Source of the DNA: Bradyrhizobium diazoefficiens
GTDB lineage: Bacteria; Pseudomonadota; Alphaproteobacteria; Rhizobiales; Xanthobacteraceae
DNA length: 64,000 bases
NCBI RefSeq assembly: GCF_018131015.1
Contig: NZ_JAFCJJ010000002.1
Span: 372,001-436,000, forward strand
Reading direction: 5' to 3'
The translations under genes and the position numbers were made by a program. How positions within the stretch are numbered: position 1 is the first letter of the stretch; each line of letters begins with the position of its first letter. Positions 1 through 8,482 of the stretch are shown here, in pieces. Below the pieces are notes generated by a model. That model searched no databases. It was not told the origin of the DNA and saw only the letters and a program-made list of their open reading frames with translations.

Positions 1-455
1 ACAGCTTTTGGCAATTCGAACGGCGTGGTGAAGTCGGCCGCGACCGGATAGATGCCCAGTGACGGAAAATCCCGCTTCAGCCCGTTGGCCTGGGACTGCA
101 GGAAGTCGCCGGAGATGTCGACGGGGACATAGGCCGCGAACTTGCAGTGGCCCAGCAGCAGGCGGACCTTCGTGGTGGCGCCGGCGCCGAACTCGACCAG
201 CGCCGCATGCTCCGGGATGATCTTCGCGATCTCGCTGCCGCGCTCCTTCAGGATCGATAGCTCGGTGCGCGTCGGATAATATTCGGGCAGGCGCGTGATC
301 GCCTCGAACAGCTCCGATCCCGTCGCGTCGTAGAAATACTTCGGCGACAGTTTTTTCGGCTGCTGCGAGAGATCCTCGATGGCCTCGCGGGCGAAAGCGG
401 TGGTCTGCTCGTCAGGAAGATGGGCCTCGGCCAAAGCGCTGGCATGCACATTCAT
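1..455 (-). CDS. egtD: L-histidine Nalpha-methyltransferase EgtD (partial, N-terminal 151 residues)
   Basis: This is the SAM-dependent enzyme that trimethylates histidine to hercynine, the first step of ergothioneine synthesis. The gene runs off the left edge, so only the N-terminus is seen. The start is ATG at 455 with CAGGAGAG just upstream. The protein reads MNVHASALAEAHLPDE and continues with the family hallmarks KYFYDATGSELFEAIT and LPEYYPTRTE, then EFGAGATTK, which is the SAM-binding glycine loop. It lies 50 bp downstream of egtB on the same strand, so the two are almost certainly one operon. The family call is strong; the C-terminus cannot be checked. Confidence 0.95.
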   Translation of the reverse strand, partial: MNVHASALAEAHLPDEQTTAFAREAIEDLSQQPKKLSPKYFYDATGSELFEAITRLPEYYPTRTELSILKERGSEIAKIIPEHAALVEFGAGATTKVRLLLGHCKFAAYVPVDISGDFLQSQANGLKRDFPSLGIYPVAADFTTPFELPKA

Positions 456-505
456 GGTACTCTCCTGAACGCGCTGTCCGGCGCGCGGTTGTCGTCGGAT
501 ATGAA

Positions 506-1753
506 TCAGTCGTAGTCGGCGAGCCGCAGCCCCGTGAACTGCCAGCGGTGGTGCGGATAGAAGAAGTTCCGATAGGTAATACGGCTGTGCCCGTCCGGGG
601 TTGCAAGCGAGGAGCCGCGAAGGACGAGCTGGTTCACCATGAACTTTCCGTTGTACTCGCCGAGCGCGCCCTCGATGGCGCGATAACCGGGGTAGGGCGC
701 GTAGGACGACCGCGTCCATTGCCAGACGATGCCGAAAGCGTCGTTGAGCTGGCCGGCGCGCGCCGCGACCTCCCATTCCATCTCGGTCGGCAGGTGTTTT
801 CCGGCCCAGCGCGCAAAGGCGTCGGCCTCGTAGTAGCTGACGTGGCAGACCGGCGCGTCCGGATCGACCGGCGTGAGCCCGGCAAGCGTCATCACCTGCC
901 ACTGGCCGTCGATCTCGCGCCAATGGCCGGGAGCGTCCCAGCCCTCGTTGCTCCCGGCGGCAAAGCCGTCCATCAGCCACAGCGTTGCGGTCCGGTAGCC
1001 GCCGTCGCGCATGAAGGCGAGCCATTCGCCGTTGGTGACGAGGTTGCGGGCGATCCTGACCGGGCCGACGAGGGCGCGATGGGCCGGCTTCTCGTTGTCG
1101 AAATGAAAGCTGTCATCGGCATGGCCGACGGTGTGAATGCCCTCGTTCAGCGTCAGCCAGTCCTCTCCGCCGCGCGCAGGGGCCGGGAAGTGCCAGTCCG
1201 GATCGTAGACCGGGGAGACCGGGTTCTGCGCAAACGCGTGCAGGATGTCGGTGAACATCAATTCCTGATGCTGCTGCTCGTGGTTGAGCCCGACCTCGAT
1301 CAGCGGCGCGACGGTGCGAAGCTTGTCCTCGCCGGCTTCGCGGAAGAATTTGACGACGGCCTCATCGACATGGCGGCGATAGGCGCTGACCTCCTCGGCA
1401 CTGGGCCTTGTGATGTCGCCGCGGCGATGGCGGGCGTGGCGGGGCCCCGCGCTGACGTAATAGGAATTGAACAGGAACGCGAAATCGGGATGGAAGGGCC
1501 GGTAGCCAGAGGCGTGCTCGCCGAGCAGAAACTGCTCCCAGAACCAGGTGGTGTGGGCCCGGTGCCACTTCGCCGGGCTCGCATCCGGCATGGACTGGAT
1601 CTGCTGGTCCTCCGCCGACAGCGGCGCCGCGCGGCGCTCGGTCTCGTTGCGGACTCTGACGAACGCGTCCTCCAGCCGCTGGGCGAGATCGCCCGGTCCG
1701 GAGGACGGTGAGGCAAGTGGAGGGGCGGCCGTGGCGGAGGCTTGTTTCGTCAC
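506..1753 (-). CDS. egtB: Ergothioneine biosynthesis protein EgtB (hercynine sulfoxide synthase)
   Basis: EgtB is a non-haem iron enzyme that joins hercynine to a thiol (gamma-glutamylcysteine or cysteine) using O2. The N-terminal DinB-like domain carries the iron ligands: a His in KWHRAHTTWFWE near residue 65 and the HEQQHQE motif (HX3HXE) near residue 160. The C-terminal half is the FGE-sulfatase/C-type lectin fold (CHVSYYEADAFARWAGK, LPTEMEWE, LRGSSLAT). The frame is open to a TTG at 1804, but I choose GTG at 1753 because GGAG lies six bases upstream of it, giving 415 aa. It is the first gene of egtB-egtD, divergent from grxD. Confidence 0.95.
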   Translation of the reverse strand: MTKQASATAAPPLASPSSGPGDLAQRLEDAFVRVRNETERRAAPLSAEDQQIQSMPDASPAKWHRAHTTWFWEQFLLGEHASGYRPFHPDFAFLFNSYYVSAGPRHARHRRGDITRPSAEEVSAYRRHVDEAVVKFFREAGEDKLRTVAPLIEVGLNHEQQHQELMFTDILHAFAQNPVSPVYDPDWHFPAPARGGEDWLTLNEGIHTVGHADDSFHFDNEKPAHRALVGPVRIARNLVTNGEWLAFMRDGGYRTATLWLMDGFAAGSNEGWDAPGHWREIDGQWQVMTLAGLTPVDPDAPVCHVSYYEADAFARWAGKHLPTEMEWEVAARAGQLNDAFGIVWQWTRSSYAPYPGYRAIEGALGEYNGKFMVNQLVLRGSSLATPDGHSRITYRNFFYPHHRWQFTGLRLADYD

Positions 1754-2042
1754 GTTTTTCTCCAGACAGGACAAGAGAACGTTGCCGGCGTGGCCCGGTT
1801 CCAAACCCGGGGTTCGTCCTAGATAGGGCCTCCGTTACGGTATAAAAGTCCTCCTCGGCGATTATATTGCCCTCGTCAGGCTATACCCGGCGGGCGGCCG
1901 GACCGGCCGCCGGGAGCGCCGTCGCCGCCATTTTACTTTGGATGCACAATAGTTTGGGCTACCTATATAGGCAGTATCGGGTTAGATCGGCTGAGCCGGC
2001 CCGAAGCTGATGGTGAGGGCGTCGCCCCAGAAGGACACGGAT
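1754..2042. promoter_or_regulatory. Divergent intergenic region between egtB and grxD
   Basis: This 289-bp gap holds no convincing gene. It must contain the promoters for the leftward egtBD operon and the rightward grxD gene. AT-rich patches that could hold -10 elements occur around 1858-1870 (TATAAT on the minus strand) and 1955-1972 (CTATATAG on the plus strand). No clear -35 partner was found at the right distance, so no individual promoter is called. Confidence 0.4.
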
Positions 2043-2369
2043 ATGAGCATCGAGGAATTCATCGCCAACGAAGTGAAGTCGAACGACGTCGTTCTGTTCA
2101 TGAAGGGCACGCCGCAGTTTCCGCAGTGCGGTTTCTCCGGCCAGGTCGTCCAGATCCTCGACCACATCGGCGTCGGCTATAAGGGCCTCAACGTCCTCGA
2201 ATCCGCCGAGCTTCGCAACGGCATCAAGGAATACTCGAACTGGCCGACCATTCCGCAGCTCTATGTGAAGGGCGAGTTCGTCGGCGGTTGCGACATCGTC
2301 CGCGAGATGTTCCAGGCGGGCGAATTGCAGCAGCTCTTCTCCGAGAAGGGCGTCGTCGTCGCGGCCTGA
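2043..2369 (+). CDS. grxD: Monothiol glutaredoxin, Grx4/GrxD family
   Basis: This 108-aa protein has the single-cysteine CGFS motif (Cys29 in FPQCGFSGQ), preceded by the conserved LFMKGTP glutathione-binding strand and followed by [24 protein letters not shown] glutaredoxins carry and deliver [2Fe-2S] clusters, usually with BolA partners. The frame opens at 2010, but ATG 2043 is preferred because AAGGA stands about eight bases upstream and the protein then begins MSIEEFI as in other family members. The macrodomain gene follows after 3 bp. No bolA is visible next to it in this window. Confidence 0.95.
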   Translation: MSIEEFIANEVKSNDVVLFMKGTPQFPQCGFSGQVVQILDHIGVGYKGLNVLESAELRNGIKEYSNWPTIPQLYVKGEFVGGCDIVREMFQAGELQQLFSEKGVVVAA

Positions 2370-2372
2370 GGC

Positions 2373-2924
2373 GTGACCACGCAGCCGCGCCGGATTGGCG
2401 GCGCGGAGCTCGAGGTCATCGTCGCCGACATCACCACACTGAGCGTTGACGCCATCGTCAACGCGGCCAATTCGTCCCTGCTTGGCGGCGGCGGCGTCGA
2501 TGGCGCGATCCATCGAGCGGCGGGGCCAGACCTCGTCGCCGAATGCCGTATGCTCCACGGCTGCAAGACGGGCGATGCCAAGATCACCAAAGGCTATCGG
2601 CTCAGGGCCGCGCATGTGATCCATACTGTCGGGCCGGTCTGGAACGGCGGCACGCTCAGTGAGGACGAACTGCTCGCCTCCTGCTATCGTCGCTCTGTCG
2701 AGCTCTGCGCCAGGCACGAGCTGACCTCGGTGGCATTCCCCGCGATTTCGACCGGCATTTTCCGCTTTCCTGCCGACCGTGCGGCCGATATCGCCGTCCG
2801 CACGACGATCGAAGGGCTCGCTGGGGCACCGTCCGTTGCTCGCGTGATCTTCTGCTGCTTCTCCGAGCCGAGCGCCAGGCTCCATGAAGTGGCGCTTGAG
2901 CGACACGCCGGCCCTTGTGCCTGA
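2373..2924 (+). CDS. Macrodomain protein, O-acetyl-ADP-ribose deacetylase-like
   Basis: This 183-aa single-domain protein matches the YmdB-type macrodomain. Visible motifs are [33 protein letters not shown] (the ADP-ribose binding loop), [23 protein letters not shown] and [13 protein letters not shown]. Such proteins hydrolyse O-acetyl-ADP-ribose or remove mono-ADP-ribose from proteins. The start is GTG 2373, three bases after the grxD stop with GAGG overlapping the stop, so it is probably translated from the grxD message. Its C-terminus ends just before the next gene. Confidence 0.92.
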   Translation: MTTQPRRIGGAELEVIVADITTLSVDAIVNAANSSLLGGGGVDGAIHRAAGPDLVAECRMLHGCKTGDAKITKGYRLRAAHVIHTVGPVWNGGTLSEDELLASCYRRSVELCARHELTSVAFPAISTGIFRFPADRAADIAVRTTIEGLAGAPSVARVIFCCFSEPSARLHEVALERHAGPCA

Positions 2925-2968
2925 TGACGCGGTCAGTACACTCCTCCGGACCATGCTCCGGAGGGGAT

Positions 2969-4255
2969 ATGATTTTACGTACTGGACTGCGTGCGCTCGC
3001 CTGCGGTGCGCTTCTGTCGCTCGGCGCGACTTCGCTCGCGCGCGCGGAAGGCACCTACGAGATTCCGGCCGGCGCGCATTTCAACCCGGACAAGCTCGCC
3101 AAGGTGAGCGACTTCTTCAAGAACGAGGTCGCGACCGGGAAGATCGCCGGCGCCACCGTCTTGATCCAGCAGCACGGCAAGCCGGTCTACCACGAGGCCT
3201 TCGGCGTGCAGGACGTGGTCGGCAAGGCGCGGATCACCGACAAGACCATCTTCCGCCTGTTCTCGATGAGCAAGGCGATCACATCTGTGGTCGCGGTGCA
3301 ACTGATCGAGGACGGCAGGATCAAGCTCGATGATCCCGTCTCGAAATACATTCCGTCCTTCGCCAACGTGAAGGTCGGTGTCGAGAAGAAGGCTGACGAC
3401 GGCACCAAGTCGCTCGAACTGGTGCCGCTGAAACGGCCGATCACGGTGCACAATCTGATGACGCACACCTCGGGCATCACCTACGGCTTCTACGGCGACA
3501 GCCTGGTCCGCAAGGCCTATCGCGAGGCCAACATCTATGCCGGCGATTTCGATCTCGCCGAGTTCGCCGAGCGCATCGCAAAGCTGCCGCTGCACAATCA
3601 GCCGGGCGCGCTGTGGCAATACGGCCACTCCACCGACATCCTGGCGCGCGTCATGGAGATCGCAGCCGGCAAGCCGCTGATCGACATCATGCGGGAGAAG
3701 CTGCTCGATCCGCTTGGCATGGCCGATACCGGCTTCTTCGTCACCGCTCCCGAGAAGCAGAAGCTGCTGGCTCAGCCGGTGCCGAACGACAATGATTTTC
3801 GGGTCGGCCGGATCAACGACCCGACGGTCGTGAAGAAGATCCAGTTCGCCAGCGGCGGCATGGTGACGACCATGGCCGACTATCAGCGCTTTGCGCAGAT
3901 GCTGCTCAACGGCGGCAGCCTCGACGGCAAGACCATCCTCAAGCCCGAGACGTTCAAGCTGATGACGACCGACCAGATCGGCCCCGGCTCGGGCGTCGAT
4001 CGCGACTATTTCTACTTCCCGGGCGACGGTTTCGGCTTCGGTCTCGGGCTTGCGGTCCGCACCGATCCGGGCAACGCAAAACCGCCGCCGCCCGGCGATC
4101 TCGGCGAATTGAAGTGGGACGGCGCCTCCGGCTGCTATTTCGTGATCGACCCCAAGCAGGACATGTTCTTCGTGCTGCTGGAGCAGACTCCGACCGAGCG
4201 CCAGCGTGTGCAGCGGACATTGAAGCAGCTGGTCTATGAAGCCATGGAGAAGTGA
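2969..4255 (+). CDS. Exported serine hydrolase of the beta-lactamase/EstB family (copy 1)
   Basis: This 428-aa protein is a class C beta-lactamase fold hydrolase, probably an esterase or peptidase rather than a true beta-lactamase. The catalytic SxxK is seen in FSMSKAITS, followed by LMTHTSGITYGF and a YGHSTD motif in the place of YxN. The first residues (MILRTGLRALACGALLSLG, then ATSLARA) form a signal peptide. The start is ATG 2969 with GGAGGGG directly upstream; an upstream in-frame start at 2915 overlaps the previous gene and is less likely. The next gene is a paralogue beginning one base after its stop. Confidence 0.88.
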   Translation: MILRTGLRALACGALLSLGATSLARAEGTYEIPAGAHFNPDKLAKVSDFFKNEVATGKIAGATVLIQQHGKPVYHEAFGVQDVVGKARITDKTIFRLFSMSKAITSVVAVQLIEDGRIKLDDPVSKYIPSFANVKVGVEKKADDGTKSLELVPLKRPITVHNLMTHTSGITYGFYGDSLVRKAYREANIYAGDFDLAEFAERIAKLPLHNQPGALWQYGHSTDILARVMEIAAGKPLIDIMREKLLDPLGMADTGFFVTAPEKQKLLAQPVPNDNDFRVGRINDPTVVKKIQFASGGMVTTMADYQRFAQMLLNGGSLDGKTILKPETFKLMTTDQIGPGSGVDRDYFYFPGDGFGFGLGLAVRTDPGNAKPPPPGDLGELKWDGASGCYFVIDPKQDMFFVLLEQTPTERQRVQRTLKQLVYEAMEK

Positions 4256-4256
4256 C

Positions 4257-5519
4257 ATGGGCGGGCGCCGCGCGCTGCTCGCGGCGCTCGTTGTTTTGCT
4301 CGGGGTGGTCAGTGCGGAAGCGGGCCCGGCGGGCCGCGCGCGCAACTTCTCGGCCGAGGGCCTTGCAAAGGTTTCCGACTACATCCGCAACGAGGTCGCC
4401 ACCGGCAAGATTCCCGGCGCCATCTTGTTGCTCCAGCAGCACGGCAAGCCGGTCTATTACGAGAATTTCGGCGTCCGCGACGTCGCGACCGAGATTTCGA
4501 TGAGCGAGGACACGATCTTCCGCCTCTATTCGATGACAAAGCCGGTCACCTCTGTCCTGGCGATGATGCTGATCGAGGAGGGCAGGCTCACGCTCGACGA
4601 TCCCGTCGCAAAGTACATCCCGGCCTTTGCCGACATGAAGGTCGGCGTCGAGAAGAAGGCCGAGGACGGCAAGGTTGCATTGGCGCTGGAGCCGCTCAAT
4701 CGCCCGGTCACCATCGAGGATTTGATGCGTCACACCGCCGGGATCCCCTACGGCTATTACGGCGGGGGACTGGTGAACAAGCTCTATGCCGACGCCGGTC
4801 TGTTCGACAACACGGATTTGACCAATGCCGAGCTGATCGCGAAGATCACCACGCTGCCGCTGGCCGAACAGCCAGGCACGATCTGGGACTACGGCCACGG
4901 CACCGACGTCCTCGGCCGGATCATCGAGGTGATATCGGGGGAGACGCTGCTCGAGTTCGCAAGGGAGCGGCTGCTTGGTCCGCTCGGAATGACCGAAACC
5001 GATTTTTATGTCGCCGACCCCGCCAAGTGGCCGCGCATCGCCGAGCCGATGCCGGCGGATCGCGCCATCAGCCCGATGTCGCAGGTCCGCGATATCAGGA
5101 AGTCACTGAGATGGGAGTCGGGCGGCGGCGGCCTCGTCGGCACCATCGGCGACTATGCACGCTTCTCGCAAATGCTGCTCAACGGCGGCAGCTACGAAGG
5201 CCGGCGCTACCTCAAGCCCGAAACCATCGCGCTGATGGCGTCGGATCATATCGGTCCGGAGACGAAGATCGCGCGCGATCAGCACTACTATCCCGGTGCG
5301 AGCTCGGGCTACGGCCTCGGCGTCGCGGTGCGCACCTCGGTGCCGCCGGGCACCACGTGGCCGCTCGGGGAGTATCGCTGGGACGGCGTCGCCGGCACGT
5401 TTTTCTTCATCGATCCCGAGGACGATCTGTTCGGAATTTTCATGGTGCAGACCCCGTCGCAGCGCGGCCGGATTCAACTGGCGCTGAAGACGCTGATCTA
5501 TCAGGCGATGGGGTGGTAG
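4257..5519 (+). CDS. Exported serine hydrolase of the beta-lactamase/EstB family (copy 2)
   Basis: This 420-aa protein is a paralogue of the preceding gene. Shared blocks include KVSDYIRNEVATGKIPGA, LLQQHGKPVYYENFGV, the SxxK motif in YSMTKPVTS, LMRHTAGIPYGYYGGG and GTIWDYGHGTDVLGR. A short hydrophobic N-terminus (ALLAALVVLLGVVSAEA) suggests export. ATG 4257 lies one base after the TGA of copy 1, so translation is likely coupled. Substrate is unknown; bona fide beta-lactamase activity is not implied. The stop codon abuts the convergent threonine aldolase gene with no gap. Confidence 0.88.
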   Translation: MGGRRALLAALVVLLGVVSAEAGPAGRARNFSAEGLAKVSDYIRNEVATGKIPGAILLLQQHGKPVYYENFGVRDVATEISMSEDTIFRLYSMTKPVTSVLAMMLIEEGRLTLDDPVAKYIPAFADMKVGVEKKAEDGKVALALEPLNRPVTIEDLMRHTAGIPYGYYGGGLVNKLYADAGLFDNTDLTNAELIAKITTLPLAEQPGTIWDYGHGTDVLGRIIEVISGETLLEFARERLLGPLGMTETDFYVADPAKWPRIAEPMPADRAISPMSQVRDIRKSLRWESGGGGLVGTIGDYARFSQMLLNGGSYEGRRYLKPETIALMASDHIGPETKIARDQHYYPGASSGYGLGVAVRTSVPPGTTWPLGEYRWDGVAGTFFFIDPEDDLFGIFMVQTPSQRGRIQLALKTLIYQAMGW

Positions 5520-6587
5520 CTACGCCCCGCGCACGATCTCGCGGACGTGGCCGATCGCCTCCTCGATCTGGCCCGCATTGACGTCGAGATGGGTGCAGGC
5601 GCGGATGCGGCCGTCCATCATCGCCAGCATCACGCCGCGCTGACGCAGCGCCGCGACCATCTTGTCGCCGGCAACGCCGGCACCGTCGGGCTTGAAGAAC
5701 ACGAGGTTGGTCTCGGGCTCCTGCACCTCGATTCCTGCGATCTGCGACAGCCCGCGGGCAAGCGCGCGCGCATTGGCGTGGTCGTCGGCAAGGCGATCGA
5801 CATGATGATCGAGCGCGTAGATGCAGGCGGCCGCGCAGACTCCTGCCTGCCGCATCGAGCCGCCGAGGCGCTGCTTCCACTGCCACACCGCGTCGATGAA
5901 GGCCCGCGTGCCCGCAAGCACGCCGCCGATCGGCGCGCCGAGGCCCTTGGAAAAGTCGATCCAGGCCGAATCCCACCCCGCCGTCATATCCCGCGCCGAT
6001 ATGCCGGTCGCGACCGTGGCGTTGAGCAGGCGCGCGCCGTCCATGTGGGTGACGAGGCCATGCTGCTTCGCGATTGCGACGATCTCGTCGAGGGCGGCCT
6101 TCTTCCAGATCGTGCCGCCGCCGATATTGGCGGTCTGCTCGACGCTGACGACGGTCTGCGGCGGCTGGTAGCGTGAGCGCGGGTGCAGCGCCTTGCGGAA
6201 CGTCTCCGGCGTGAACTGGCCGTCGGGCCCCTTGAGCTGCGTGACCTGGAAGCCGCCGATCGCGGCATGCGCGCCGCCTTCGCGGGCGATGATGTGGGCA
6301 CTCTCATGGGCGAGGATCTCGTCACCGGGACGGCAATGCACCAGCGTCGCGGTGACGTTGCACATCGTGCCGGAGGGCATGTAGACGGCGGCTTCCTTGC
6401 CCATCAGATCGGCGACGCGCTCGCACAGCGCGTTCACCGTCGGGTCGTCGCCGACCTGCTCGTCGCCGACCTCGGCCCGCGCCATCGCCTCGCGCATCGC
6501 GGCCGTCGGCCTGGTCTGCGTGTCCGACAGCAGATTGATGCGCACCGGCGGCGCCTTGGGATCGATCGGGAGAGGGGTGTAGAGCAT
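5520..6587 (-). CDS. ltaE: Low-specificity L-threonine aldolase
   Basis: This is a PLP-dependent enzyme splitting L-threonine or allo-threonine into glycine and acetaldehyde. Motifs are LSDTQTRPTAAMREAM, GDDPTVNALCERVADL, AAVYMPSGTMCNVTA, HMDGARLLNA (the PLP-pairing Asp) and DFSKGLGAPIGGVL, which holds the Schiff-base Lys. The 355-aa length fits. ATG 6587 overlaps the TAA of the upstream small gene (TAATG), implying translational coupling; a GTG at 6608 is in frame but inside that gene. The stop codon at 5520-5522 directly adjoins the stop of the convergent hydrolase. Confidence 0.92.
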   Translation of the reverse strand: MLYTPLPIDPKAPPVRINLLSDTQTRPTAAMREAMARAEVGDEQVGDDPTVNALCERVADLMGKEAAVYMPSGTMCNVTATLVHCRPGDEILAHESAHIIAREGGAHAAIGGFQVTQLKGPDGQFTPETFRKALHPRSRYQPPQTVVSVEQTANIGGGTIWKKAALDEIVAIAKQHGLVTHMDGARLLNATVATGISARDMTAGWDSAWIDFSKGLGAPIGGVLAGTRAFIDAVWQWKQRLGGSMRQAGVCAAACIYALDHHVDRLADDHANARALARGLSQIAGIEVQEPETNLVFFKPDGAGVAGDKMVAALRQRGVMLAMMDGRIRACTHLDVNAGQIEEAIGHVREIVRGA

Positions 6588-6754
6588 TACAGACCGTGCT
6601 TTTTCCACATGGCGCGAACTTCGTCTGCAGTGGCTAATTCGCCGCGGGCGATTTCAGCCTCTGCTTCTGCCAGGTCGGCCTCTTCTGTGGTTGTTAGCTG
6701 AAGAGGAGGCCGGTCATCAATCTCGTTGAGAGGTTCGCCGAGAAGACGCGTCAT
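6587..6754 (-). CDS. Small antitoxin-like protein (orphan)
   Basis: This 55-aa protein begins MTRLLGEPLNEIDD and ends EVRAMWKKHGL. An acidic helical stretch followed by ARGELATADEVRAMWKK resembles the C-terminal segment of some small antitoxins of type II toxin-antitoxin systems, but I cannot assign a family. ATG 6754 is chosen because GGAG lies six bases upstream; an ATG at 6766 and a TTG at 6793 are also in frame. No toxin gene adjoins it: upstream is the rpsD terminator and downstream is ltaE, whose start overlaps its stop. Confidence 0.65.
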   Translation of the reverse strand: MTRLLGEPLNEIDDRPPLQLTTTEEADLAEAEAEIARGELATADEVRAMWKKHGL

Positions 6755-6795
6755 GATCAGCTCCATCACGCGATCATAGCATGGCCGGCTCAAAC

Positions 6796-6822
6796 AAAAA
6801 GGCCCCGGAAACCGGGGCCTTT
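6796..6822 (-). terminator. Rho-independent terminator of rpsD
   Basis: Read on the minus strand this is a perfect 8-bp stem GGCCCCGG/CCGGGGCC with a three-base loop (6801-6819), extended by A-T pairs and followed by a T-run. It lies 21 bases beyond the rpsD stop codon. The small antitoxin-like gene begins only about 40 bases further on. Confidence 0.88.
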
Positions 6823-6843
6823 GAGCAATGGATTGCGGAGATA

Positions 6844-7461
6844 TCAGCGCGAATAGAATTCGACGACCAGGTGCGGCTCCATCTGCACCGGGAACGGCAC
6901 GTCGGAGAGGCCGGGGATGCGCGCGTACTTCGCGGTCATCTTGCCGTGGTCGACTTCGAGATAGTCGGGAACGTCGCGCTCGGGGAGCTGGCTCGCTTCC
7001 AGAACGTGGGCGAGCTGCTTGGAGGCTTCCTTGACCTCGATCACGTCGCCGACCTTGAGCTGGTAGCTCGAGATGTTGACCTTGCGGCCGTTCACCTTGA
7101 CGTGGCCGTGGTTGATGAACTGGCGGGCAGCGAAGATGGTGGAGACGAACTTGGCGCGGTACACGACCGCGTCCAGACGACGCTCCAGGAGGCCGATCAG
7201 GTTCTCGCCGGTGTCGCCCTTGAGGCGGCTCGCCTCGACATAGATGCCGTGGAACTGGCGCTCGCTGATGTTGGCGTAGTAGCCCTTCAGCTTCTGCTTG
7301 GCGCGCAGCTGCACGCCGAAGTCGGAGAGCTTGCCCTTGCGGCGCTGGCCGTGCTGGCCGGGGCCGTACTCGCGGCGGTTCACGGGGCTCTTCGGGCGGC
7401 CCCAGATGTTCTGGCCCATACGGCGATCGATCTTGTACTTCGCCTCACTGCGCTTAGTCAT
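6844..7461 (-). CDS. rpsD: 30S ribosomal protein S4
   Basis: This 205-aa protein is S4, a primary binder of 16S rRNA. It begins [20 protein letters not shown] and contains [20 protein letters not shown], then the S4 RNA-binding domain ([33 protein letters not shown]). ATG 7461 is chosen because of a GAGGA ribosome binding site and the family N-terminus; the frame extends upstream to 7527 without homology. It is a single gene closed by a strong terminator, and in many alphaproteobacteria rpsD likewise lies away from the large ribosomal operons. Confidence 0.98.
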   Translation of the reverse strand: MTKRSEAKYKIDRRMGQNIWGRPKSPVNRREYGPGQHGQRRKGKLSDFGVQLRAKQKLKGYYANISERQFHGIYVEASRLKGDTGENLIGLLERRLDAVVYRAKFVSTIFAARQFINHGHVKVNGRKVNISSYQLKVGDVIEVKEASKQLAHVLEASQLPERDVPDYLEVDHGKMTAKYARIPGLSDVPFPVQMEPHLVVEFYSR

Positions 7462-7583
7462 CGCGTCCTCTTCGGTTGCATGGTTTGAGGAAACGCGCCC
7501 TCCTGTGTGACGGGATGATCCCGGCACCGACAGGTCCGATCCCCAAAGCTTGAAGGGAGAGGACCACGGGTCGCGAAACGCTT

Positions 7584-7605
7584 CGCGGGCCGAAACCGGC
7601 CCGCG
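7584..7605. other. GC-rich stem-loop in the rpsD leader
   Basis: A perfect 9-bp stem CGCGGGCCG/CGGCCCGCG with an AAAC loop lies 120-140 bases upstream of rpsD and 57 bases past the stop of the upstream acyltransferase gene. There is no T-run on either strand, so it may be a leader structure of rpsD or a Rho-type 3' end of the upstream gene. Its role is not decided by sequence. Confidence 0.4.
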
Positions 7606-7661
7606 AGCAGGCGGCTTTTAGGGGAGTTTGGGCCGTTCTGTCAATGCGAATGGCCGCAAAA

Positions 7662-8429
7662 TCAGGTGGCTACGGCCCGGATCGGCTTGGGGCCAGAGGC
7701 CCGCAATTCGGCAGCGATTTCAGTGTTCAGGACCTGTTCCAGCCGGGTCAGGACCCGGGCGATCGGGGCGGCGTCGGTAACCCGGTGGTCCCAGCGGATC
7801 ACGACATGGATGGTCTCGTCGGGCTGGACCACGCCATAGCTGACGATGAAGGGGCCGGGCGTGATGGGGTGGAGCTCGCCGCCGCCATAGGCCGCCACCG
7901 AGCTCACCCCGAAGCTGCCGAACCAGTTGCCGCGCTGCCGGCCGAAATTCAGCCCCACGGCCCAGAACAGCCGCCGCAACGGCAGCGGCAGGCGGGTCGT
8001 CCGCATGATCTTGCGGAACATCGGGACGTCCTCGATGGGCGCGGTCTTGGCGCGCCGGATCTCGGCATCGACATCCGCCAGCGGCATGGCCTCAGGGGCC
8101 GAAATCCGCTGCGGCAGCACGCATTCCTCGCCGTCCTCGATCCGGGCGATCGCCACAGACGCGACGCTTTTGGGCAGTTCATACAGCGTCGGCCGGGGCC
8201 ATTTTGCGTAGACGGTGCGCAGGATCGGCTCGTCCCGTGCGACCAGGGCGAAGGCCTTGACGAACATCGCGGCCCAGCCGGCCGGGGCGGCGGTCCCGGC
8301 CCGAGCCTCGAGCAGGGGACGAACCTGGAGCGGGCGCGCGAGCGAGACGAACGGCACGCCCATCGAGGCGCGCATGAGGTCGAAGATCATCCTGCGCGGA
8401 AGCGAAATGTTCTTAGGTTGACCGCGCAT
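7662..8429 (-). CDS. Stand-alone 2-oxoacid dehydrogenase E2-type acyltransferase domain
   Basis: This 255-aa protein has the catalytic fold of dihydrolipoamide acyltransferases: LPRRMIFDLMRASMGVPFVS at the N-terminus and VIRWDHRVTDAAPIARVL at the C-terminus. There is no lipoyl domain or peripheral subunit-binding domain, and no E1 or E3 gene nearby. The catalytic DHRxxDG motif reads DHRVTDA, keeping His but losing the glycine. It may transfer acyl groups between CoA and another carrier, or be non-catalytic. The start is ATG 8429; upstream is a GC hairpin and an AT-rich region. Confidence 0.75.
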   Translation of the reverse strand: MRGQPKNISLPRRMIFDLMRASMGVPFVSLARPLQVRPLLEARAGTAAPAGWAAMFVKAFALVARDEPILRTVYAKWPRPTLYELPKSVASVAIARIEDGEECVLPQRISAPEAMPLADVDAEIRRAKTAPIEDVPMFRKIMRTTRLPLPLRRLFWAVGLNFGRQRGNWFGSFGVSSVAAYGGGELHPITPGPFIVSYGVVQPDETIHVVIRWDHRVTDAAPIARVLTRLEQVLNTEIAAELRASGPKPIRAVAT

Positions 8430-8462
8430 CGTTCTCCGGTTCCCGCGGAATGATCTGTGCCA

Positions 8463-8482
8463 GCGAGCGGGTCACCGCTCGC
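8463..8482. other. Perfect 8-bp inverted repeat upstream of the E2-like gene
   Basis: GCGAGCGG, a GTCA loop, then CCGCTCGC. It lies about 35 bases upstream of the acyltransferase start and could be part of its leader or an operator. No T-run follows it on either strand, which argues against a terminator. Confidence 0.35.

Noticed and set aside
2969..5519. Beta-lactamase resistance genes
   Set aside because: The proteins have the fold and SxxK motif, but the second motif differs from class C enzymes; esterase/peptidase paralogues are far more common.
6587..6754. Complete toxin-antitoxin pair with a toxin next to the antitoxin-like gene
   Set aside because: Neither neighbour is a toxin: one side is the rpsD terminator and the other is threonine aldolase.
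7584..7605. Intrinsic terminator for the E2-like acyltransferase gene
   Set aside because: The stem is strong but no T-run follows on either strand, so it was listed only as a stem-loop.
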